Assembly (NCBI RefSeq): GCF_007990265.1
Contig: NZ_BJWH01000002.1
Location: 248,001 to 312,000, forward strand
From: Cellulomonas terrae
GTDB taxonomy: Bacteria; Actinomycetota; Actinomycetes; Actinomycetales; Cellulomonadaceae
Length of the DNA: 64,000 nucleotides
Reading direction: 5' to 3'
The notes beneath the pieces are model-generated. The model did no database searches and was not told the DNA's origin. It saw only the letters and a program-made list of their open reading frames with translations. Shown piece after piece: positions 17,084-25,411 of the stretch (the first letter of the stretch is position 1; each line of letters begins with the position of its first letter). Made by a program: the position numbers and the translations under genes.

Positions 17084-18134
17084 CGAGCGCGAGGAGCTCG
17101 TGACCGAGCGCTTCGCGGCCGAGTCGCTCGTCCAGTCCGGGGCCGACGACCTGGAGCGCGCAGCCGAAGCCGCGCTGCGTCCGCGCAGGCTCGAGGAGTT
17201 CGTCGGCCAGCGCGTGGTGCGCGACCAGCTCTCCCTGGTCCTCGACGCGGCCCGCGGGCGGGGCAAGGCGCCGGACCACGTCCTGCTCTCCGGCCCGCCG
17301 GGACTGGGCAAGACCACGCTCGCGATGATCATCGCGGCCGAGATGGGGGCCCCGTTGCGGGTCACCAGCGGTCCCGCCATCCAGCATGCGGGCGACCTCG
17401 CGGCCGTCCTGTCGTCGCTCGAGGAGGGCGAGGTCCTCTTCCTCGACGAGATCCACCGGCTCGCGCGGCCCGCCGAGGAGCTCCTCTACATGGCGATGGA
17501 GGACTTCCGCGTCGACGTGATCGTCGGCAAGGGGGCGGGCGCCAGCGCGATCCCGCTGACGCTGCCGCCGTTCACGGTGGTCGGCGCGACGACCCGTGCA
17601 GGTCTGCTGCCGGCACCGCTGCGCGACCGCTTCGGCTTCACCGCGCACCTCGACTTCTACTCCGCCGACGAGCTCGAGCGGGTGCTCGTCCGGTCCGCCG
17701 GGCTGCTCGGCGTGCCGCTCGACCACGCCGCCGCCGCCGAGCTCGCGTCACGGTCGCGGGGGACCCCGCGCATCGCGAACCGCCTGCTCAGGCGCGTGCG
17801 GGACTGGGCGGAGGTGCGCGGCGACGGCACCCTGAGCCTGGTCGCCGCGCGGTCCGCGCTCGACGTCTACGAGGTCGACGAGCTCGGCCTGGACCGTCTC
17901 GACCGTGCGGTGCTGACGGCACTGTGCACGCGGTTCGGCGGCGGACCCGTCGGCCTGACGACGCTCGCTGTGGCGGTCGGGGAGGAGCCCGAGACCGTCG
18001 AGACGGTGGCGGAACCGTTCCTCGTGCGCGAGGGCCTCGTCGGCCGGACGCCGCGCGGACGCATCGCCCTGCCGGCCGCCTGGGCGCACCTCGGTCTCGA
18101 GGTACCGCACGGATCGGGCACACTGTTCGGCTGA
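17076..18134 (+). CDS. ruvB: Holliday junction branch migration ATPase RuvB
   Basis: The product is a hexameric AAA+ motor that drives branch migration. The 352-aa sequence carries the Walker [10 protein letters not shown] (73-81), Walker [10 protein letters not shown] (~124-132), sensor segment [18 protein letters not shown] (~168-185) and a C-terminal winged helix ending [17 protein letters not shown] 17076 lies inside the end of ruvA; GTG 17070 is an alternative 6 bp upstream. Confidence 0.97.
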   Translation: MADEREELVTERFAAESLVQSGADDLERAAEAALRPRRLEEFVGQRVVRDQLSLVLDAARGRGKAPDHVLLSGPPGLGKTTLAMIIAAEMGAPLRVTSGPAIQHAGDLAAVLSSLEEGEVLFLDEIHRLARPAEELLYMAMEDFRVDVIVGKGAGASAIPLTLPPFTVVGATTRAGLLPAPLRDRFGFTAHLDFYSADELERVLVRSAGLLGVPLDHAAAAELASRSRGTPRIANRLLRRVRDWAEVRGDGTLSLVAARSALDVYEVDELGLDRLDRAVLTALCTRFGGGPVGLTTLAVAVGEEPETVETVAEPFLVREGLVGRTPRGRIALPAAWAHLGLEVPHGSGTLFG

Positions 18135-18206
18135 GCCGCCATTCCTGCGGGCGCGATGCGGAACCCCCACCGCTCTTCGTGCGTTGGAGCGGCGAGCCGC
18201 TGCGCC

Positions 18207-18212
18207 TAGACT
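18207..18212 (+). promoter_or_regulatory. Candidate -10 element of yajC-secDF
   Basis: TAGACT lies 37 bp upstream of the yajC GTG, in the 114-bp gap after ruvB. It is identical to the pdxT and relA -10 hexamers of this window. Confidence 0.4.
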
Positions 18213-18248
18213 GCGGCGGACACACCACCCGATCGGAGCCGTACCGCC

Positions 18249-18677
18249 GTGGAACTCATCCTCATCCTGGCCATCGCCCTGGGCGCTCTCTGGCTCATGT
18301 CGAGCCGTACCCGCAAGCAGCAGCGCGCGGCGCAGGAGTTCCGGAACAACCTCGTCGCCGGTGACGAGGTCATGACGGCGTCGGGTCTGCTGGGCACGGT
18401 CGTCGCCGTGGAGGACGACGTCATCACGCTCGAGTCGAGCCCCGGTGCGCACACGCGCTGGATCCGCGCCGCGATCGCCAAGAAGATCGAGCCGCCGGTC
18501 GACGAGATCGACGACGTGGAGGACGAGGCCGACCTCGACGACGAGGTCGACGAGCAGGACGACGTGGTGACCGATGCCGACCGCATCAGCCGCGCGAACG
18601 ACGACGTGATCGACGTCCCGGACGACCTGTCCACGCTGCCGCCCGCCCGCAAGGACGGGGAGCCGGACACCAAGTAG
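18249..18677 (+). CDS. yajC: Preprotein translocase subunit YajC
   Basis: The product is a small membrane partner of SecDF. The 142-aa sequence has one N-terminal helix (ILILAIALGALWLM, ~4-17), the R-K-QQ-x-A-x-x-F turn (RKQQRAAQEF, ~22-31) and the conserved GDEVMTASGLLGTVVAV (~38-54). The C-terminal ~60 residues are strongly acidic and Asp/Glu/Val-rich, longer than in E. coli YajC (110 aa) but common in actinobacteria. The GTG start follows CGGAG. secD and secF lie downstream. Confidence 0.93.
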   Translation: MELILILAIALGALWLMSSRTRKQQRAAQEFRNNLVAGDEVMTASGLLGTVVAVEDDVITLESSPGAHTRWIRAAIAKKIEPPVDEIDDVEDEADLDDEVDEQDDVVTDADRISRANDDVIDVPDDLSTLPPARKDGEPDTK

Positions 18678-18762
18678 ACCGTTTCGGTCCGGGTGACGAC
18701 GCCCGGACCTCGACCCCACCGGCCGCCTGCGCGGCCGGTGCGCGCACGAGAGAAGAACTCCG

Positions 18763-20676
18763 TTGGCTCCTCCTACACGCCGTCAGAGGCCGATCCGCAC
18801 GCTCGTCGTGCTCGGCTTCATCATCTTCGCGCTGCTCGGCACCATCGCAGCGGGGACCAAGTGGTCCACCGCGACGTGGACGCCGAACCTCGCCCTCGAC
18901 CTCGAGGGCGGCACGCAGATCATCCTGACGCCGGTCGCGGAGGGCGGTGAGGACATCTCGTCGGAGCAGATCGCGCAGGCGATCGACGTGATCCGCCAGC
19001 GCGTCGACTCCTCGGGTGTCGCCGAGGCGGAGATCACGAGCCAGAGCGGCGGCAAGATCGTCGTGGGGCTGCCCGGCAACCCGAGCGAGGAGACCATCGC
19101 ACTGGTCGAGACCTCGGCGCAGATGGCGTTCCGGCCCGTGCTGGCGATCGGGAACCCGACGCCGACGGACGCCACGCCGACGCCGGAGCCGACCGAGTCG
19201 GCTGCGGCGACGGACCCCGCGGCACCGGCCCCGACCCCCACGCCCTCCGCCGCGGCGGAGGAGCCGTCGGACGAGCCGACGAAGGCTGCGCCCGACAACC
19301 CGAGCGACACCGCGTACTACATCACCCCCGCGGTCCAGGCGGAGTTCGACGCCCTGGACTGCACGGACCCGACGAACCTCACCGGTGGCGTCAACGGGGA
19401 CCCGGACAAGGCCTTCGTCACGTGCGACCAGACCGGCAGCGCGAAGTACATCCTTGGTCCGATCGAGATCGAGGGTGCGCGGATCTCCAGCGCGACGTCC
19501 GGCCTGAACACGCTGCCCAGCGGAGGTCAGGGCAACAAGTGGGTCGTCAACATCGCGTTCGACAACGAGGGCACCACGCAGTTCACGGACGTCACCACGC
19601 GCCTGCAGGGTCTCGCCACGACTCCGCCGCTGAACCAGTTCGCGATGGTGCTCGACGGTCTCGTGATCTCGGCGCCGAGCCTCGACACCGGCGTGATCAT
19701 CGCGGACGGCAAGGCGGAGATCTCCGGCACGTTCACGCGTGAGTCCGCGGCGAGCCTTGCCAACCAGCTGAACTTCGGCTCCCTCCCGCTCACGTTCGAG
19801 GTGGAGAGCAAGGAGCAGATCTCGGCGACCCTCGGGTCCGAGCAGCTGCAGATGGGCCTGCTCGCGGGTCTGATCGGTCTCGGGCTGGTCGTCGTCTACT
19901 CGCTCCTGCAGTACCGCGCGCTCGGCCTGGTGACCGTCGCGTCACTCATCGTCGCGGGCCTGCTCACCTACAGCGTCATCACGCTGCTGTCGTGGACGCA
20001 GGGCTACCGCCTGTCGCTGCCCGGTGTCGCCGGTCTGATCGTCGCCATCGGCATCACCGCCGACTCGTTCATCGTGTACTTCGAGCGCATCCGTGACGAG
20101 CTGCGGGAGGGCCGCACGCTGGTCGCGGCCGTCGACCGTGGCTGGGAGCGAGCGCGCCGGACCATCCTGGCGTCCGACGCGGTGAACTTCCTGGCGGCCG
20201 TCGTGCTCTACGTGCTCGCGGTCGGCAGCGTCCGGGGCTTCGCGTTCACCCTCGGTCTGACCACCCTGATCGACGTGATCGTGGTCTTCATGTTCACGCA
20301 CCCGATCATGCAGCTCGTCGCCCGGACCAAGTTCTTCGGCCAGGGTCACCGGCTCTCCGGGCTGGACCCGCGGCGCCTCGGTGCCCCCGAGGGCAGCCGC
20401 TACGTGGGCCGCGGCCGGGTCGTGCACGGGTCCGAGACCTCCGAGGGTCGCGCGGTCGCGGACGCGGTCGTCGAGGACGCTCCCGCCGGCGCCGAGCCGA
20501 CGCCCCGCGTCCCGGTCGCCGTCGGCGGTGGGGCGGGCGGTATGACGATCGCCGAGCGCCGTGCCGCGGCGCGCGCCGCGGAGCAGAAGGCGTCGTCGAC
20601 CACCGACGCGCCGGTCGACGCACCCGCCCAGGAGTCCGAGCCCGAGTCCGGGCGCACCGAGGGGAACGAGCACTGA
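18763..20676 (+). CDS. secD: Protein translocase subunit SecD
   Basis: The product is an RND-type accessory of SecYEG that uses the proton gradient to promote late secretion. The 637-aa protein has TM1 at ~13-31 and an extracytoplasmic domain beginning NLALDLEGGTQIIL (~45-58) with QRVDSSGVAEAEI. A Pro/Thr/Ala-rich insertion (~131-180) interrupts that domain. Five membrane helices follow (~367-525, including VAIGITADSFIVYFERIRDE), then a disordered C-terminal extension (~526-637). The only well-placed start is TTG at 18763, behind AGAAG; an ATG would cut off TM1. It overlaps secF by one base. Confidence 0.94.
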   Translation: MAPPTRRQRPIRTLVVLGFIIFALLGTIAAGTKWSTATWTPNLALDLEGGTQIILTPVAEGGEDISSEQIAQAIDVIRQRVDSSGVAEAEITSQSGGKIVVGLPGNPSEETIALVETSAQMAFRPVLAIGNPTPTDATPTPEPTESAAATDPAAPAPTPTPSAAAEEPSDEPTKAAPDNPSDTAYYITPAVQAEFDALDCTDPTNLTGGVNGDPDKAFVTCDQTGSAKYILGPIEIEGARISSATSGLNTLPSGGQGNKWVVNIAFDNEGTTQFTDVTTRLQGLATTPPLNQFAMVLDGLVISAPSLDTGVIIADGKAEISGTFTRESAASLANQLNFGSLPLTFEVESKEQISATLGSEQLQMGLLAGLIGLGLVVVYSLLQYRALGLVTVASLIVAGLLTYSVITLLSWTQGYRLSLPGVAGLIVAIGITADSFIVYFERIRDELREGRTLVAAVDRGWERARRTILASDAVNFLAAVVLYVLAVGSVRGFAFTLGLTTLIDVIVVFMFTHPIMQLVARTKFFGQGHRLSGLDPRRLGAPEGSRYVGRGRVVHGSETSEGRAVADAVVEDAPAGAEPTPRVPVAVGGGAGGMTIAERRAAARAAEQKASSTTDAPVDAPAQESEPESGRTEGNEH

Positions 20677-21767
20677 TGGCCTCCGGATTCGCCCAGTGGG
20701 GCAACGACCTCTACACCGGCCGGCGGTCGTACGACATCGTCGGTCGCCGGAAGATCTGGTTCACGATCTCGACGATCCTGGTGATCCTCTCCGCGGTCTT
20801 CCTCGTCAAGCCCGGGCTCAACCCCGGCATCGAGTTCCGCGGCGGATCGGAGTTCGTCGTGTCCGGGGTCTCCGACACGGGGCAGCAGCTCGCGATCGAC
20901 ACCGTCACCGAGATCTCGCCCGACGAGCAGCCGAAGGTCACGACCGTCGGCGCCGACTCGCTGCGCATCCAGACCTCCACGCTCACCGAGGACGAGGTGA
21001 CCGAGGTCAAGAACGCGCTGGCCGAGGCGTACGACGTCCCCGTCGAGAACGTCACCAGCTCCTTCATCGGGCCGTCGTGGGGCAAGGACATCTCCCAGAA
21101 GGCCATCACCGGCATCCTGGTCTTCCTGCTCTTCGTGACGATCGTCATGACGATCTACTTCCGGAACTGGCGGATGGCCGTCGCGGCTCTGATCGCGCTG
21201 TTCCACGACCTGATCATCACGGTCGGCGTGTACGCGGCGATCGGCTGGGAGGTGACACCGGCCACGGTGATCGGCTTCCTGACGATCCTCGGGTACTCCA
21301 TCTACGACACGGTCGTCGTCTTCGACAAGGTGCGGGAGAACACAGCGGACACGCTCCTGCAGTCGCGCTACACGTACGCGGAGAAGGCGAACCTCGCGGT
21401 CAACCAGACGCTGGTGCGCTCGATCAACACCTCGGTCGTCGCGCTGCTCCCCGTGAGCGCGATCCTGTTCGTGGGCGCGTTCATCCTCGGTGCGGGCACG
21501 CTGCGGGACATCGCCCTCGCCCTGTTCGTCGGCATGCTGATCGGCACGTTCTCGTCGGTGTTCCTCGCGACGCCGTTCGAAGTCGCGCTGCGCGAGCGTG
21601 AGCCCGCCATCCGTGAGCACACGAAGAAGGTCCTGGACGCTCGCGCCGCACGCGCGGCGAGCGGTGAGGACGAGCCGGTCTCGGCCGAGGACCTGCGGGT
21701 CCCGGTGGGCGCGCTCAAGCCCGGTGCGCACCAGGGCGTCGCCGCGCAGCCGAAGCGCAAGCGATGA
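20676..21767 (+). CDS. secF: Protein translocase subunit SecF
   Basis: The product is the partner of SecD in the SecDF complex. The 363-aa protein has TM1 (~30-47), the signature GIEFRGGSEF (~50-59) in the first periplasmic segment, and five further helices (~148-305), including GYSIYDTVVVFDKVRENT (~208-225). A basic/acidic cytoplasmic tail of ~55 residues ends QPKRKR. Its ATG overlaps the secD TGA, and its stop overlaps apt in ATGA form. The order secD-secF-apt-relA matches that of mycobacteria. Confidence 0.96.
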   Translation: MASGFAQWGNDLYTGRRSYDIVGRRKIWFTISTILVILSAVFLVKPGLNPGIEFRGGSEFVVSGVSDTGQQLAIDTVTEISPDEQPKVTTVGADSLRIQTSTLTEDEVTEVKNALAEAYDVPVENVTSSFIGPSWGKDISQKAITGILVFLLFVTIVMTIYFRNWRMAVAALIALFHDLIITVGVYAAIGWEVTPATVIGFLTILGYSIYDTVVVFDKVRENTADTLLQSRYTYAEKANLAVNQTLVRSINTSVVALLPVSAILFVGAFILGAGTLRDIALALFVGMLIGTFSSVFLATPFEVALREREPAIREHTKKVLDARAARAASGEDEPVSAEDLRVPVGALKPGAHQGVAAQPKRKR

Positions 21768-22342
21768 CGGTTCCGGACGGCGCGGCGGGGGTGCCCACGG
21801 GCGCCCCCGCCGCGCGTGCGGACCTCCTGCGGCGCATCGACGAGCTCGTCCGGCTCGTGCCCGACTACCCGCAGCCGGGGATCCTCTTCCGCGACATCAT
21901 GCCGCTGCTGGCCGACGCGGACGCCTTCGCGGACGTGATCGCGGAGATCGCCGGGCGCGTCGACGGCCCGGTCGACCTCGTCGCGGGGATGGAGGCGCGC
22001 GGGTTCCTGCTCGCCGCTCCCGTGGCGGTGACGCTCGGTGCCGGCGTGCTGCCGGTCCGCAAGGCGGGCAAGCTGCCCGGTCCGACGGCCGCGCAGTCGT
22101 ACGAGCTGGAGTACGGCACGGCGACGATCGAGATCCACCCGGCGACCGTTCCGGCCGGGGCGCGGGTGCTCGTGATCGACGACGTGCTCGCGACCGGCGG
22201 CACCGCCGCCGCCACGGTGGCGCTGCTCGAGCGGTGCGGAGCCGAGGTCGTGGGACTCTCGTTCCTGGTGGAGCTCGAGGCTCTGCGTGGTCGCGACCTG
22301 CTGTCCGGCCACGCGATCGACGTGCTGCTCGCCGTGTCCTGA
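21764..22342 (+). CDS. apt: Adenine phosphoribosyltransferase
   Basis: The product salvages adenine to AMP with PRPP in the cytoplasm. The 192-aa type I phosphoribosyltransferase has PDYPQPGILFRDI (~33-45), the hood segment VAGMEARGF (~72-80), RKAGKLPG (~99-106) and the PRPP loop VLVIDDVLATGGTAAA (~136-151). The first ~20 residues are a variable Ala/Pro extension. It is translationally coupled to secF and precedes relA by 80 bp, a conserved actinobacterial arrangement. Confidence 0.95.
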   Translation: MTVPDGAAGVPTGAPAARADLLRRIDELVRLVPDYPQPGILFRDIMPLLADADAFADVIAEIAGRVDGPVDLVAGMEARGFLLAAPVAVTLGAGVLPVRKAGKLPGPTAAQSYELEYGTATIEIHPATVPAGARVLVIDDVLATGGTAAATVALLERCGAEVVGLSFLVELEALRGRDLLSGHAIDVLLAVS

Positions 22343-22389
22343 CCAGGCGCCTCGTCGGGCCCGTGACCGTGTCAGCCCGTACTCGGTCG

Positions 22390-22395
22390 TAGACT
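22390..22395 (+). promoter_or_regulatory. Candidate -10 element of relA
   Basis: TAGACT lies 33 bp before the relA ATG, followed by a leader containing the strong Shine-Dalgarno GGAGGGGG. It would let relA be expressed independently of secDF-apt. Confidence 0.45.
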
Positions 22396-22422
22396 GTCGC
22401 CTCGACCGTGGGAGGGGGTGTG

Positions 22423-24747
22423 ATGAGCGAAGACGTCCGCACGCCCGAGACCGGTCTCCCGGCGGCGCAGAGCGACTCCCCGTCGAGCCGCATGCGCTCG
22501 CGCCTGGGCCGCTTCGGCGCCCGCAGCGGTGCCGCGTTCCCCGCCATCGAGCCCGTCCTGCAGGCTGCGCGCACCAACCACCCGAAGGCCGACCTCGCTG
22601 TGGTGGAGCAGGCGTACGTGGTGGCCGAGAAGGCGCACCGCGGTCAGCTGCGCAAGAGCGGCGACCCGTACATCACGCACCCGGTGGCCGTCGCGACCAT
22701 CCTGGCCGAGCTCGGCATGACACCGTCGACGCTCGCGGCGGCGCTGCTGCACGACACGGTCGAGGACACGGACTACTCGCTCGACCAGCTTCGTCGCGAG
22801 TTCGGGCCCGAGATCGCGATGCTCGTCGACGGCGTGACCAAGCTGGACAAGGTCACCTACGGCGACGCGGCGCAGGCCGAGACGGTCCGCAAGATGGTCG
22901 TCGCGATGTCCCGGGACATCCGCGTGCTGGTCATCAAGCTCGCCGACCGCCTGCACAACGCCCGGACCTGGAAGTTCGTCGCGGCGGCGTCCGCCGAGAA
23001 GAAGGCGCGCGAGACGCTCGAGATCTACGCCCCGCTGGCCCACCGGCTCGGCATGAACACGATCAAGTGGGAGCTGGAGGACCTGTCGTTCGCGACCCTC
23101 TACCCCAAGGTCTACGACGAGATCGTGCACCTGGTCGCCGAGCGCGCCCCCGCCCGCGAGGAGTACCTGGCGACCGTCCGTGAGCAGGTCGGCGCGGACC
23201 TGGGCAAGGCGAAGATCCGGGCCACGGTGACCGGTCGGCCGAAGCACTACTACTCGATCTACCAGAAGATGATCGTGCGCGGCCGCGACTTCGCCGACAT
23301 CTACGACCTGGTCGGCGTCCGGGTCCTGGTCGACTCGGTGCGGGACTGCTACGCGGCGCTCGGCTCGCTGCACGCGCGGTGGAACCCCGTCCCGGGGCGG
23401 TTCAAGGACTACATCGCGATGCCGAAGTTCAACCTGTACCAGTCGTTGCACACCACGGTGATCGGGCCGGGCGGCAAGCCCGTCGAGATCCAGATCCGCA
23501 CGCACGACATGCACCGCCGGGCCGAGTACGGCGTCGCGGCGCACTGGAAGTACAAGGAGAGCGCGAAGAACGCGGGCACGACGGACAAGGACTCCGCCGG
23601 CAACGACATGCAGTGGCTGCGTCAGTTGGTCGACTGGCAGAAGGAGACCGCCGACCCGAGCGAGTTCCTCGACTCGCTGCGGTTCGAGATCGCCGGTTCC
23701 GAGGTCTACGTCTTCACGCCGAAGGGTGACGTGATCGGGCTGCCCTCCGGTTCCACGCCCGTCGACTTCGCGTACGCCGTGCACACCGAGGTCGGCCACC
23801 GGACGATGGGTGCCCGCGTCAACGGGCGGCTCGTCCCGCTGGACTCGTCGCTCGAGAACGGCGACGTGGTCGACGTGTTCACGTCGAAGTCCGAGACCGC
23901 GGGCCCGTCGCGCGACTGGCTCGGCTTCGTCAAGAGCCCCCGGGCGCGCAACAAGATCCGTCAGTGGTTCTCCAAGGAGCGCCGCGAGGAGGCGATCGAG
24001 CACGGCAAGGACGCCATCGCCAAGGCGATGCGCAAGCAGAACCTGCCGATCCAGCGCCTCCTGTCGCACGAGTCGCTCGTCGCCCTGGCCAACGAGATGC
24101 GCTACGCCGACGTCTCCGCGCTGTACGCGGCGATCGGCGAGGGGCAGGTGTCGGCCGGCACGGTCGTGCAGCGTCTCGTGCAGTCGATGGGTGGGGAGCC
24201 TGCGGCCGAGGAGGACCTCGCCGAGGTCGCACGGCCGGGCCAGACGCAGCGCCGGGTCCGCACCGGCGACCCGGGCGTCGTGGTCAAGGGCGTCGACGAC
24301 ATCTGGGTGAAGCTGGCCAAGTGCTGCACGCCGGTCCCGGGCGACGACATCGTCGGGTTCGTGACGCGCGGCGCCGGGGTGAGCGTGCACCGCAGCGACT
24401 GCATCAACGTCTCGAGCCTGCGCTCGGAGCCCGAGCGCATGGTCGACGTCGCCTGGAGCCACAACAGCACGTCGCTGTTCCTCGTGCAGATCCAGGTCGA
24501 GGCGCTCGACCGCAGCCGTCTGCTGTCCGACGTGACGCGCGTGCTGTCGGACTCGCACGTGAACATCCTCTCGGCGTCGGTCTCGACGTCACGGGACCGG
24601 GTCGCGCTCTCGCGCTTCGTCTTCGAGATGGCCGAGCCGTCGCACCTCGCGTCCGTGCTCGCCGCGGTCCGCAAGGTCGAGGGCGTGTTCGACGTCTACC
24701 GCATCACCGGCGCCAAGGCGGCCGAGGAGCCGGCGATCCGCGCCTGA
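22423..24747 (+). CDS. relA: Bifunctional (p)ppGpp synthetase/hydrolase (RSH family)
   Basis: The product makes and degrades the stringent-response alarmone (p)ppGpp. The 774-aa long RSH protein has an intact N-terminal HD hydrolase (HDTVEDTD, H110-D111) and a synthetase domain ([13 protein letters not shown], ~270-282; DLVGVRVLV). A TGS domain ([20 protein letters not shown], ~428-447), a zinc-finger/RIS region (KCCTPVPGD) and a C-terminal ACT domain complete it. Both catalytic halves are complete, so it is predicted to be bifunctional. ATG 22423 is preferred for its Shine-Dalgarno; GTG 22408 is in frame. It ends 3 bp from a convergent gene. Confidence 0.97.
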   Translation: MSEDVRTPETGLPAAQSDSPSSRMRSRLGRFGARSGAAFPAIEPVLQAARTNHPKADLAVVEQAYVVAEKAHRGQLRKSGDPYITHPVAVATILAELGMTPSTLAAALLHDTVEDTDYSLDQLRREFGPEIAMLVDGVTKLDKVTYGDAAQAETVRKMVVAMSRDIRVLVIKLADRLHNARTWKFVAAASAEKKARETLEIYAPLAHRLGMNTIKWELEDLSFATLYPKVYDEIVHLVAERAPAREEYLATVREQVGADLGKAKIRATVTGRPKHYYSIYQKMIVRGRDFADIYDLVGVRVLVDSVRDCYAALGSLHARWNPVPGRFKDYIAMPKFNLYQSLHTTVIGPGGKPVEIQIRTHDMHRRAEYGVAAHWKYKESAKNAGTTDKDSAGNDMQWLRQLVDWQKETADPSEFLDSLRFEIAGSEVYVFTPKGDVIGLPSGSTPVDFAYAVHTEVGHRTMGARVNGRLVPLDSSLENGDVVDVFTSKSETAGPSRDWLGFVKSPRARNKIRQWFSKERREEAIEHGKDAIAKAMRKQNLPIQRLLSHESLVALANEMRYADVSALYAAIGEGQVSAGTVVQRLVQSMGGEPAAEEDLAEVARPGQTQRRVRTGDPGVVVKGVDDIWVKLAKCCTPVPGDDIVGFVTRGAGVSVHRSDCINVSSLRSEPERMVDVAWSHNSTSLFLVQIQVEALDRSRLLSDVTRVLSDSHVNILSASVSTSRDRVALSRFVFEMAEPSHLASVLAAVRKVEGVFDVYRITGAKAAEEPAIRA

Positions 24748-24750
24748 CCG

Positions 24751-25311
24751 TCACAGGTCCTGCAGGGTCGAGTACGCCCGACGCACCCCGCGGTGCCCCC
24801 GGAAGCCGTCGAGACGGTCCAGCGCCCGCGCGGGATCGAACCCGACGTCCTGCAGCGCGCGGAGGGCCGGGACCGCCTGGGGTGCCGGCAGCGTCCGTGC
24901 GATGTCGATCCCTGTGCGTTCGACCGACGTGGCCCGGTGGGCGCCGACGTGCACCACGTCGGTCGCTGACAGCGTCGCCTCGACCGCCACCCGCGACGGG
25001 TGCGGGTCCGTGCGACGTCCGCCCGTCCGCACCAGCACCTCGACCCGGACGGGCGGGTACCGGCCGGTGTGCACCCACGCCGCGCTCCGCCGGCCGATCA
25101 CGCCTCGGGCGGGGACGAGCGGGGCCACCGCGATCGCCCGCAGCTCCGGGGTGTCGGTCAGGTCCGCCGGGATCGCGACGTCTCCCCACACGACGCGCAC
25201 GACACCGTCCCGGAGCAACCCGAACCAGGCGGCGGCTCCGACCTCGTCACGGCTGACGGTGCACGGCAGGGACGGGGCGGTCGCGCGGAACTCGTCGAGA
25301 CGGGTGCTCAC
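24751..25311 (-). CDS. AbiEi-like (type IV antitoxin-related) protein
   Basis: The 186-aa product resembles the C-terminal domain of AbiEi-type antitoxin-related proteins that are abundant and mostly orphan in actinobacteria. Recognisable segments are LLRDGVVRVVWGDVAIP (~31-47), VIGRRSAAWVHTGRYPP (~71-87), ATSVERTGIDIAR and a C-terminal RGHRGVRRAYSTL that recalls the G-x-R-G-x-R-R-A ending of these proteins. The usual N-terminal winged helix is short. No toxin partner (AbiEii-like nucleotidyltransferase) is adjacent. The GTG at 25311 is the best in-frame start but has no clear ribosome site. Function is unknown; the family link is by remembered sequence pattern. Confidence 0.6.
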   Translation of the reverse strand: MSTRLDEFRATAPSLPCTVSRDEVGAAAWFGLLRDGVVRVVWGDVAIPADLTDTPELRAIAVAPLVPARGVIGRRSAAWVHTGRYPPVRVEVLVRTGGRRTDPHPSRVAVEATLSATDVVHVGAHRATSVERTGIDIARTLPAPQAVPALRALQDVGFDPARALDRLDGFRGHRGVRRAYSTLQDL

Positions 25312-25374
25312 CGCAGCAGCATGGCGCCCGGCTCGACGGCGCAGGGGCGTCAGCCGGTATCTGTGGACGACCGA

Positions 25375-25400
25375 GGCCCCCGTCCGCAAGGACGGGGGCC
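25375..25400. terminator. Terminator after the DUF349 gene
   Basis: A perfect 11-bp stem GGCCCCCGTCC (25375-25385) with its complement (25390-25400) encloses the tetraloop GCAA. It lies 12 bp beyond the stop of the minus-strand DUF349 gene. Confidence 0.7.
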
Positions 25401-25411
25401 CCGGTCGGTCA

